Of a stretch of 32,669 bases of DNA, positions 26,480 through 32,669 are shown piece after piece. The stretch lies in the NCBI GenBank assembly GCA_948745425.1, contig CAPZDM010000013.1, positions 1 through 32,669 on the forward strand. Direction: 5' to 3'. The translations under genes and the position numbers were made by a program. The stretch's first letter is position 1. Each line of letters begins with the position of its first letter. Source of the stretch: an uncultured Clostridia bacterium (GTDB lineage Bacteria; Bacillota; Clostridia; TANB77; CAG-508). The notes beneath the pieces were generated by a model that was not told the origin of the DNA, searched no databases, and was given only the letters and a program-made list of their open reading frames with translations.

Positions 26480-27439
26480 CTATTTTATATTAGTTTCTCT
26501 ATTTTCATTATAGCAATCTATAAAGTATAAAGGTCTTCCTTTAGATTCGTAAAACGCTCGTCCAAGATATTCACCAATAATACCTAAGAATATAAGTTGT
26601 AACCCACCTAAAAATAATATTACAACCATCATAGAAGCATAACCAGGAACATCAATACCAGATATTAATGTTTTTGCAATTATAATTATCATATAAATAA
26701 AACCACATAAAGAAACCAACATACCAATTATAGTTGCCCAACGTAAAGGAGAAGTAGTAAAAGAGGTAATTCCATCAATAGATAAATTAGCTAATTGTCT
26801 ATAATTCCATTTGGTCTTACCAGCAACTCTTGCATCTCTATCATATAGTATTTCTTTTTTCTTATATCCAATCCAACTATATAGCCCCTTAGTATATCTT
26901 TGAGATTCTCTCATTTGGCGTATGGCTTCAACACAACGTCTATCTAATAATCTAAAATCGCCAGTATCAGTTTGGATTTGAATATTAGTCATACTTTGTA
27001 AAACTCTATAATATCCCCAAGAAGTTAATTTTTTTAAGATAGATTCTCCTTTTCTAGATTTACGTTTTGCATAAACATCATCATATCCTTCTTCCCAAAA
27101 TTTTAACATTTCAGGAATAAGTTCTGGTGGGTCTTGTAAATCTGCGTCAATATTTATCATACAATCACCATTAACATAGTCAAAACCAGCAATCATTGCA
27201 ACTTCTTTACCATAGTTTCTAGATAAATTAACATAACAAATTCTAGAATCAGATTTTCTCATTTCTTTTAATATATCTAAAGTCTTATCATGACTTCCAT
27301 CATTTACAAATAAAAGTTCAAAATTATATTGAGGAAGACTATTCATTAATTTAACAAGTCTTTCATATAATATAGGCAATGCTTCTTCTTCATTATAAGC
27401 AGGAATTAATATTGTAACTAATTTTTTATTATCTTCCAT
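26480..27439 (-). CDS. Family 2 glycosyltransferase, polyprenyl-phosphate type
   Basis: The 319-residue protein matches the DPM1/GtrB-like branch of GT2, which transfers a sugar from a nucleotide donor to undecaprenyl phosphate at the cytoplasmic membrane face. The N-terminal catalytic domain shows ILIPAYNEEEALPILYERL, FVNDGSHDKT, and the metal/donor motif NIDADLQDPPELIP (D-x-D), then TGDFRLLDRR and QRYTKGLYSWIGYK. Two C-terminal transmembrane helices follow (about 233-258 and 268-293), with the GIIGEYLGRAFYESKGRPLY end typical of this subgroup. AAAGGATG precedes the ATG at 27439. The sugar and its acceptor cannot be inferred; cell-envelope glycan decoration is likely. The TraX gene lies downstream on the same strand, with two repeats between. 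Confidence 0.93.
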   Translation of the reverse strand: MEDNKKLVTILIPAYNEEEALPILYERLVKLMNSLPQYNFELLFVNDGSHDKTLDILKEMRKSDSRICYVNLSRNYGKEVAMIAGFDYVNGDCMINIDADLQDPPELIPEMLKFWEEGYDDVYAKRKSRKGESILKKLTSWGYYRVLQSMTNIQIQTDTGDFRLLDRRCVEAIRQMRESQRYTKGLYSWIGYKKKEILYDRDARVAGKTKWNYRQLANLSIDGITSFTTSPLRWATIIGMLVSLCGFIYMIIIIAKTLISGIDVPGYASMMVVILFLGGLQLIFLGIIGEYLGRAFYESKGRPLYFIDCYNENRETNIK

Positions 27440-27500
27440 AATATTTATATCATCCTTTCATAAAACGTAAAAATATTAGATTAATAATTTAATGTAAATT

Positions 27501-27551
27501 GTAGGGGCACCGTTTGAGGGAATACTTATTAGACATGACACCACTGTGCCC
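27501..27551. repeat. Long-variant GTAGGGG repeat
   Basis: GTAGGGGCACCGTTTG at one end and ACACCACTGTGCCC at the other, with GGGGCAC and GTGCCC outer arms. It is the second copy of the 53-base element at 5383 and differs mainly in the middle. It lies in the 236-base divergent gap between the glycosyltransferase and DUF1294 genes; no clear promoter was found in the rest of that gap. Confidence 0.8.
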
Positions 27552-27675
27552 TTTTATTCCATTATTAAATATTACCATAAAAAAACCAAATAGTAAACAA
27601 AAAACTTGATATTTTTGTCATATTATAATAAAATAATAAAAGAAAAATAAGAAAATCAAGGGAGAGAAATAAAAA

Positions 27676-27984
27676 ATGAAAGGTTTTAAAGAATGGTTAT
27701 TAACTTTACCAATAATAACATTCAAAAATATATTAATATATTTAATAATAATAAATTTATTAGGATTTTTAATAATGCTGATAGATAAGAAAAAAGCAGA
27801 AAAAGGTAGATGGAGAATTTCAGAAAATACATTATTTGTATTTACATGGTTAGGTGGAGGAATAGGCACTATAGCTGGAATGTACGCATTTAGACATAAA
27901 ACACAGAAAAAGAAATTTACAATAGGCATGCCTTTAATATTAATTGCAGAAATAGCATTTTTAATTTATATGATAATTATATAA
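27676..27984 (+). CDS. DUF1294-family small membrane protein
   Basis: A 102-residue membrane protein with helices at about 18-38, 55-72 and 84-102. The LIMLIDKKKAEKGRWRISE segment, the Gly-rich GGGIGTIAGMYAFRHKTQKKKF block and overall length match DUF1294, a widespread family of unknown function. The ATG follows AAGGGAGAG. The next gene begins 12 bases after its stop, with AAGGAGGA in the gap, so the two are probably cotranscribed. Nothing indicates its role beyond the membrane location. Confidence 0.9.
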   Translation: MKGFKEWLLTLPIITFKNILIYLIIINLLGFLIMLIDKKKAEKGRWRISENTLFVFTWLGGGIGTIAGMYAFRHKTQKKKFTIGMPLILIAEIAFLIYMIII

Positions 27985-27996
27985 GGAGGATATTAT

Positions 27997-28455
27997 ATGT
28001 CAAAACAAATAGTATATCATGGTAGTTACTGCAAAGTAGAAAATCCAGAAATAATAAAAGGTAAATTTACAAAAGATTTTGGGATTGGATTTTATTGTAC
28101 AATATTAGAGGAGCAAGCAGAAAAATGGGCAAAGAAATATGAGACACCAAAGATTAACATATATGAATATAACGAAAATCCAAAGTTGAAAATAAAGAAT
28201 TTTACATTGATGACAGAGGAATGGCTAGATTTTATAATAGAATGCAGAAGTGGGAAAAAGCATAATTACGATATTGTAATAGGTGCAATGGCAGATGACC
28301 AAGTATATAATTATGTAACAGATTTAATATCAGGACAAATTACAAGAGAAGCATTTTGGGAATTAGCAAAATTTAGGCATCCAACACATCAAATTGCATT
28401 TTGTACAGGAAATTCTTTAGAATGTTTAAAATTTATTGATGTAAAGGAGAAATAA
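27997..28455 (+). CDS. DUF3990-type protein, predicted ADP-ribosyltransferase-like fold
   Basis: The 152 residues fit the DUF3990 pattern: YHGS at 7-10, DFGIGFYCT at 27-35, QAEKWAKKY shortly after, and HQIAFCT near the C-terminus. The early His-Gly, the Gly-Phe-Tyr pair and the late Gln suggest the NAD-binding core of ADP-ribosyltransferase-like domains; that relation is from my memory of the family and no catalysis is proven. It is small, soluble and lacks a signal peptide, so it acts in the cytoplasm if it is active. The next gene starts two bases after its stop and its ribosome site (AAAGGAGA, 28443-28450) lies within this gene's end, so the two are translationally coupled. This tight pairing is what prompts the toxin-antitoxin-like hypothesis. 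Confidence 0.82.
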   Translation: MSKQIVYHGSYCKVENPEIIKGKFTKDFGIGFYCTILEEQAEKWAKKYETPKINIYEYNENPKLKIKNFTLMTEEWLDFIIECRSGKKHNYDIVIGAMADDQVYNYVTDLISGQITREAFWELAKFRHPTHQIAFCTGNSLECLKFIDVKEK

Positions 28456-28457
28456 AG

Positions 28458-28904
28458 ATGGGGGAGCCACAAGAAGAAAATGATTTATTTTTTACGTGTA
28501 GTCTTATTGAGTATATTGCAAGAAAAACCAAGAATAGCAAAAAGTTAATCATTGAAAAGTTAGGAGAAAAGAGAATAGAAAAAATATATAAATTAGCAGA
28601 GGTTTATCATTCAGAGGATATAGAGCAAGCATCAGATGAATTTATTAAAGAGGCAAAAATAGAAAATGGAGATTATGATAATATAATAACTTGTAAATAT
28701 AGAATACCAACATATTGGGAGATAGGAAAAGTATATAAAAGATTAATTATAATGGTAGATAATAATCCCAATAATTATATAAAGACATTAATCCAAGTAT
28801 TATCTTCTTGGATTATAGAAAAGATTGATAATTACAATAGTAGTATGTATTACGAAAATCCAGATTATATATATGAGTGTTATATAGAAGGAAAGGTGTT
28901 ATAG
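28458..28904 (+). CDS. Uncharacterised partner of the DUF3990 protein, DUF3791-like N-terminus
   Basis: A 148-residue acidic soluble protein. The N-terminal half (LFFTCSLIEYIARKTKNSKK, LGEKRIEKIYKLAEVYHSED) is helical and resembles DUF3791, a small domain often encoded beside DUF3990. The C-terminal half (PTYWEIGKVYKRLI, SSWIIEKIDNYNSSMYY) seems a second helical region that I have seen follow DUF3990 genes but cannot name. It starts two bases after the preceding stop. A role as cognate antitoxin or regulator of the DUF3990 protein is an inference from coupling alone; no DNA-binding motif is obvious. Confidence 0.75.
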   Translation: MGEPQEENDLFFTCSLIEYIARKTKNSKKLIIEKLGEKRIEKIYKLAEVYHSEDIEQASDEFIKEAKIENGDYDNIITCKYRIPTYWEIGKVYKRLIIMVDNNPNNYIKTLIQVLSSWIIEKIDNYNSSMYYENPDYIYECYIEGKVL

Positions 28905-28937
28905 AAATTGCACAAACAATAAAATGTAATCATATTA

Positions 28938-28956
28938 TATAATGATAACGATTATA
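28938..28956 (+). promoter_or_regulatory. Fur/PerR-box-like palindrome upstream of the rhodanese gene
   Basis: TATAATGATAACGATTATA matches the 19-base Fur consensus at 15 positions by my count and is itself nearly palindromic. It ends 16 bases before the start codon and includes TATAAT, which could be a -10 box. In DNA this AT-rich such matches arise easily. Confidence 0.35.
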
Positions 28957-28972
28957 TAAGAAGGTTACCAAA

Positions 28973-29317
28973 ATGATAAAAAAAATAATAAGAAAATTAA
29001 AAACAGGATTAACAAGAGGAATAAATAGTGTTGATATAGATTATAATATGCTACAAGATATGATAAAGAATGATAGTAATACAATTTTATTAGATGTAAG
29101 GAGCATACAAGAATTTAATGAAGGACATTTATTAGGAGCACTAAATTTACCTCTTGGAGAATTAAAAAATAAAGCTAGTCTTTTAATTCCTAACCATGGA
29201 CAAACAATTATAGTATATTGCCAAATGGGGGGAAGAAGTAAAAAAGCTTCAAATATTTTAATTAAAATGGGATATACAAATGTATATCAATTAAAAGGTG
29301 GATTAGATTCAATCTAA
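28973..29317 (+). CDS. Single-domain rhodanese-like sulfurtransferase
   Basis: Rhodanese domains carry sulfur as a cysteine persulfide. The 114 residues give one domain: LLDVRSIQEFNEGHLLGALNLPLGEL, then the active loop C83-Q-M-G-G-R-S, and the closing GYTNVYQLKGGLDS. The C-x-x-G-x-R loop is the standard form, and a short basic N-terminal extension precedes the domain. AAGAAGG precedes the ATG. The stop overlaps the convergent pflA end by nine bases inside a perfect palindrome. The sulfur acceptor is unknown. The gene lies 68 bases after the DUF3990 pair and may have its own promoter with the Fur-like site. Confidence 0.93.
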   Translation: MIKKIIRKLKTGLTRGINSVDIDYNMLQDMIKNDSNTILLDVRSIQEFNEGHLLGALNLPLGELKNKASLLIPNHGQTIIVYCQMGGRSKKASNILIKMGYTNVYQLKGGLDSI

Positions 29318-29320
29318 TCC
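29300..29320. repeat. Perfect palindrome across the convergent rhodanese-pflA overlap
   Basis: Arms GGATTAGATT (29300-29309) and AATCTAATCC (29311-29320) surround one base. It contains the stop codons of both genes, and each strand reads Gly-Leu-Asp just before its stop. In RNA it gives the same hairpin from either direction. Confidence 0.85.
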
Positions 29321-30029
29321 ACAAATCCTTTTTGCTCTTTCAATGTCTTCAGATGTAGCATCACGTATATTCTCTAAATCATATGGAATATTTAAATTCT
29401 TCCACTTAAACTTTCCCATAGAATGATATTTAAGAAATTCAACTTTTCTAACTGTTTTTAGAGAAGATAAGAAATCTCTTAATTTCAACAAATCTTCTTC
29501 ATCATCAGTTATGCCAGGAATAATAACTTGCCTAATCCACATATCTATATTATTATCGCTTAGAAAATGTGCAAACTCTAACTCTTTTTCATTACCAAAA
29601 CCAACTAATTCTTTGCACTTATCATAGTCTATATGTTTTATATCTAATAAAACTAAATCTGTATATTTTAATAATTCTTTTACATCATCAGTAATATCAA
29701 CCATACCGTGAAGTATCAATAGCTGTATGGATACCATACGACTTTAGTTTCTTAAAAAGATTAATCAAAGGTTTTAATTGTATTAATGGTTCACCACCAG
29801 AAACAGTAACCCCACCAGTAGGCATTATATAATTTTTATAATTTAATATTTTATTTATTATTTCATCTACTGAAATTAGTTCTCCAGAATGTAAATCCCA
29901 GGTATCACGATTATGACAATACTTACAACGAAGAAAACATCCTTGTAAAAAAATTATATATCTAATTCCAGGTCCATCTACTGTTCCAAATGATTCAAAA
30001 GAATGAACACGTAACAAGTTATTCTCCAT
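29309..30029 (-). CDS. pflA: Pyruvate formate-lyase activating enzyme, interrupted by a +1 frameshift at CGG
   Basis: PflA is a radical-SAM enzyme that makes the glycyl radical on PflB. The first 107 residues include FGTVDGPGIRYIIFLQGC and the cluster motif C31-x3-C35-x2-C38, then GGVTVSGGEPL and HTAIDTS. The next zero-frame codon is CGG (29708-29706) and the frame ends at TGA two codons later. Skipping the C at 29708 gives GGT (Gly), and the normal sequence resumes: GMVDITDDVKELLKYTDLVLLD-like text, HIDYDKCKELVG, IRQVIIPGITD, KVEFLKYHSMGKFKW, to the TGA at 29309. The joined protein has 239 residues, the family length. No other defect is visible. The arrangement equals that in smpB. The upstream ribosome site CGGAGG touches an inverted repeat pair that separates it from pflB. 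Confidence 0.93.
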
Positions 30030-30039
30030 AAAATCCTCC

Positions 30040-30147
30040 GAAAATGGAAAAGGGGACAGTTCTCTTTTCCATTTTTCAAATTTCCATTTATTTTTTTATT
30101 CTAGTTTATTGAAAATGGAAAAGAGAACCGTCCCTTTTTCCATTTTC
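30040..30147. repeat. Inverted REP-like doublet between pflB and pflA
   Basis: Two 37-38-base units (30040-30077 and 30111-30147) are inverted copies of each other with a few mismatches, around a 33-base AT-rich spacer. Each unit is also an imperfect palindrome: GAAAATGGAAAAG and CTTTTCCATTTTC arms around GGGACAGTTCT or GAGAACCGTCC. The element fills the gap from eight bases past the pflB stop to the pflA ribosome site. This layout is typical of REP-like or miniature mobile repeats. Confidence 0.85.
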
Positions 30148-30154
30148 AACGTAA

Positions 30155-32392
30155 TTATATTTTTTCGTGAATAGTCCTATTAATAACATCCAACTGTTGT
30201 TCACGAGTAAGTTTTGTAAAGTTAACAGCATATCCGGAAACCCTAATAGTAAGTTGAGGATACTTTTCAGGATGTTCCATAGCATCAACTAATAAATCTC
30301 TATCAAAAACATTTACATTAATATGATGACCTGTTTGAGCAAAGAAACCATCTAACATATTAACTAAGTTATTTATTTGAGTTTCAAAATCGTGTCCTAA
30401 TGTTCCAGGTGTAATAGAGAAAGTATAAGAGATACCATCTTCTGAATAATCATAAGGAAGTTTTGCGACACTATTCATAACAGCAAGAGCACCATTAATA
30501 TCTCTACCATGCATTGGGTTTGCACCAGGTCCAAATGGAGCACCATAACGTCTACCATCAGGAGTATTACCAGTATTTTTTCCGTAAACTACATTTGATG
30601 TAATTGTAAGAACAGATAAAGTAGTTTTAGCACCTTTATAAGTTTTATATTTTTTAAGTTTTCCTAAGAAATCTTTAACTAAAGTAATACCTATATCATC
30701 AGCTCTATTATCATCATTACCAAACTTAGGGAAATCACCTTCAATAGAATAATCAACAGCAAGACCAGTTTCATCTCTTATAACTTTAACTTTAGCATAT
30801 TTAATAGCTGAAAGAGAGTCTACAACAACAGAGAAACCAGAAATACCACATGCCATAGTTCTTAAAATTTCTTTATCATGTAAAGCCATTTCTAGAGCTT
30901 CATAAGAATATTTATCATGCATATAATGTATGCAATTTAAAGCTTTTAGGTATATTTTTGCTACATAATCTAGCATAACATCATATTTACGCATAACCTC
31001 ATCATAATCTAAATACTCAGAGGTAATAGGAGAGAACTCAGGAGTAATTTGTTTACCAGTTAATTCATCTCTACCACCATTAATAGCATATAATAAAGCC
31101 TTAGCAAGATTTGCTCTTGCACCGAAAAATTGCATTTGTTTACCAATTTTCATTGCAGAAACACAACAAGCAATTCCATAATCATCACCTAAAGTAATTC
31201 TCATTAAATCATCGTTTTCATATTGTATAGAAGATGTTTTAATAGAAAGACCTGTGGCAAATTTTTTAAATCCTTCAGGTAATCTTGTAGACCATAATAC
31301 TGTTAAGTTTGGTTCAGGAGCAGCACCTAAAGTATTTAAAGTATTTAATATTCTAAAAGAGTTCTTTGTAACTAAAGTTCTGCCGTCAATTCCCATACCA
31401 CCAACAGATTCAGTAACCCATACAGGATCACCAGAAAATAACTCGTTATATTCTGGAGTTCTTAAAAATCTTACTAATCTTAATTTCATAACAAAGTGAT
31501 CCATAATTTCTTGTGCTTCTTCTTCTGTAATATAACCAGCTTTTAAATCTCTTTCAAAATATATATCAAGGAAAGTAGAAATTCTACCTATACTCATAGC
31601 AGCACCATTTTGATCTTTAATAGCTGCAAGGTAACCAAAATATAACCATTGAACTGCTTCTTTAGAATTAGAGGCAGGTTTTGAAATATCAAATCCATAT
31701 TTTGAAGCCATACTTTTTAAAGCATTTAATGCAAGAATTTGCTCACTAATTTCTTCACGTTCACGAATAGTTGCTTCATCTAAATCGTCAATGTTTAATA
31801 AATCTAGAACACGTTGTTTTTCTTCAATTAAAATATCAACACCATATAAAGCAACACGTCTATAATCACCAATAATTCTTCCACGACCATATCCATCAGG
31901 AAGACCAGTAAGAAGATGTGAAGAACGAGCAAGACGAACATCGGGTGTATATACACTAAATACACCATCATTATGTGTTTTTCTTATTGAATGATAAATT
32001 TTATCTAATTCTGGGTCAACTTCTTTTCCACAAGCTTCACAAGATTTTTCTACAATTCTAATTCCTCCATTAGGCATAATTGCTCTTTTTAAAGGAGAAT
32101 CTGTTTGAAGACCGACAATATCTTCTAAATCCTTATTGATATATCCAGGTTGAAAAGCATCAACGCTAGATGGAGTTTTAGTATCAATATCAAGAACTCC
32201 ACCTTCTGAATCTTTTTCTTTTTTATATAATTCAAGAACTTGTTTCCAAAGCTCCTGAGTTTTTGGTGTACTACCAGCTAAAAAGCTAGAATCACCACAA
32301 TATGGTGTGTAATTTTTTTGAATAAACTCTCTAACATCAATTTCAGTTTCCCAATTTCCACCATCAAAACCATTCCATTCACTAAATCTCAT
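30155..32392 (-). CDS. pflB: Formate C-acetyltransferase (pyruvate formate-lyase)
   Basis: PflB is a glycyl-radical enzyme that converts pyruvate and CoA to acetyl-CoA and formate under anaerobic conditions, in the cytoplasm. The 745 residues match the family length. The paired active cysteines are C409-C410 in GIACCVSAMK, and the radical-bearing Gly is about residue 720 in RVSGYAVNF. Other hallmarks are TPDVRLARSSHLLTGLPDGYGRGRI-type substrate-site sequence and FGPGANPMHGRD. The Met at 32392 begins MRFSEWNGF and follows AGAAAGGATGG; the in-frame ATG at 32434 lies in the leader and lacks a ribosome site. pflA follows on the same strand after the REP-like doublet, so the enzyme and its activator are probably one transcription unit, with the doublet likely to reduce pflA expression. 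No in-frame CGG occurs. Confidence 0.98.
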   Translation of the reverse strand: MRFSEWNGFDGGNWETEIDVREFIQKNYTPYCGDSSFLAGSTPKTQELWKQVLELYKKEKDSEGGVLDIDTKTPSSVDAFQPGYINKDLEDIVGLQTDSPLKRAIMPNGGIRIVEKSCEACGKEVDPELDKIYHSIRKTHNDGVFSVYTPDVRLARSSHLLTGLPDGYGRGRIIGDYRRVALYGVDILIEEKQRVLDLLNIDDLDEATIREREEISEQILALNALKSMASKYGFDISKPASNSKEAVQWLYFGYLAAIKDQNGAAMSIGRISTFLDIYFERDLKAGYITEEEAQEIMDHFVMKLRLVRFLRTPEYNELFSGDPVWVTESVGGMGIDGRTLVTKNSFRILNTLNTLGAAPEPNLTVLWSTRLPEGFKKFATGLSIKTSSIQYENDDLMRITLGDDYGIACCVSAMKIGKQMQFFGARANLAKALLYAINGGRDELTGKQITPEFSPITSEYLDYDEVMRKYDVMLDYVAKIYLKALNCIHYMHDKYSYEALEMALHDKEILRTMACGISGFSVVVDSLSAIKYAKVKVIRDETGLAVDYSIEGDFPKFGNDDNRADDIGITLVKDFLGKLKKYKTYKGAKTTLSVLTITSNVVYGKNTGNTPDGRRYGAPFGPGANPMHGRDINGALAVMNSVAKLPYDYSEDGISYTFSITPGTLGHDFETQINNLVNMLDGFFAQTGHHINVNVFDRDLLVDAMEHPEKYPQLTIRVSGYAVNFTKLTREQQLDVINRTIHEKI

Positions 32393-32414
32393 AAAATACC
32401 ATCCTTTCTTGGTT

Positions 32415-32441
32415 TGTAACAACATTAATTCCACTGTTACA
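32415..32441. promoter_or_regulatory. Inverted repeat in the pflB leader
   Basis: TGTAAC (32415-32420) and GTTACA (32436-32441) are perfect six-base arms 15 bases apart, just upstream of pflB. A TATAAT on the minus strand (32480-32475) may be the pflB -10 box; its -35 region is weak. The repeat would be in the leader RNA or serve as an operator. Confidence 0.4.
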
Positions 32442-32560
32442 TAAAAATTATTTAATTGTGAAAAAATAAAATCTATTATAATAAATTTATAAACTTTTTA
32501 AGTCATGTTCAGTAAATAAAATATAAAATTTTACAAATTCCCTCTTAAATATTTATATTT

Positions 32561-32576
32561 CTAATATCGATATTAG
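32561..32576. promoter_or_regulatory. Perfect 16-base palindrome upstream of pflB
   Basis: CTAATATCGATATTAG is an exact palindrome about 170 bases before the pflB start, in a region with no gene. It has the form of a dimeric-repressor operator, but no known regulator is recognised. Confidence 0.4.
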
Positions 32577-32620
32577 GATACCACAAACATAAAAAATTAT
32601 CAATAAAAAATAATTTTAAG

Positions 32621-32660
32621 TTTCGGTACTTTTTAGGAAAACTAAAAAATAACCGAAAAA
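32621..32660. terminator. Bidirectional hairpin at the right edge
   Basis: TTTCGGT and ACCGAAA outer arms and TTTTTAG and CTAAAAA inner arms enclose GAAAA. A- and T-rich flanks on both sides fit a weak terminator for either strand; the neighbouring gene lies outside the window. Confidence 0.5.
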
Positions 32661-32669
32661 ATACTTAAA

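Noticed and set aside
32440..32475. Rex operator in front of pflB
   Set aside because: TTGTGAA occurs at about 32456, but the expected complementary half-site is missing, so the match is only one half.

Overview
The window is AT-rich DNA from a low-GC Gram-positive bacterium. PolC-type DNA polymerase III, sigma-A promoters with TTGACA/TATAAT boxes, strong AGGAGG-type ribosome sites, pyruvate formate-lyase and housekeeping genes of the Firmicutes type point to an anaerobic, probably gut-associated member of the Clostridia. No rRNA, tRNA, phage, transposase gene or CRISPR array was found, and no gene-free stretch exceeds about 280 bases.

Layout. 1-455: 3' part of a putative zinc-metalloprotease-like gene. 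530-6905 (+): queA and tgt (queuosine tRNA modification), a membrane-anchored stalk/WG-repeat protein, the GTPase gene ychF and an M18 aminopeptidase. 7171-8787: an orphan peptide-binding protein. 8876-15524: the protein-quality block tig, clpP, clpX, then ileS. 15703-19155: a short ORF6N protein, a short-chain dehydrogenase, a CobW-family GTPase and class II fructose-bisphosphate aldolase. 19207-20376 (-): smpB and a small exported Asn-rich protein. 20592-25391 (+): a multi-spanning membrane protein and polC. 25588-27439 (-): a TraX-family membrane protein and a GT2 glycosyltransferase. 27676-29317 (+): DUF1294, a DUF3990-type protein with a partner (a possible toxin-antitoxin-like pair), and a rhodanese. 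29309-32392 (-): pflA and pflB.

The main discovery candidate concerns translation. smpB and pflA are each interrupted by one extra C, and both proteins become full length and family-like if the ribosome shifts +1 at exactly that place. In both, the zero-frame codon at the shift is CGG and the codon read after the shift is GGT (Gly). The gene cut by the left window edge shows the same arrangement (CGG then GGA). Reading all genes by eye, about 9,800 codons, I found no other in-frame CGG, although CGG occurs about 20 times out of frame. The simplest biological reading is that CGG is unassigned or very poorly decoded in this organism and serves as a programmed +1 frameshift signal. A systematic sequencing artefact is the main alternative.

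A second theme is a dispersed hairpin repeat family beginning GTAGGGG. It has at least eleven clear copies, mostly just after genes, with stems that differ in sequence but keep their pairing. One copy lies in frame inside the TraX gene, and another supplies the stop codon of ychF. A different inverted repeat pair fills the gap between pflB and pflA.
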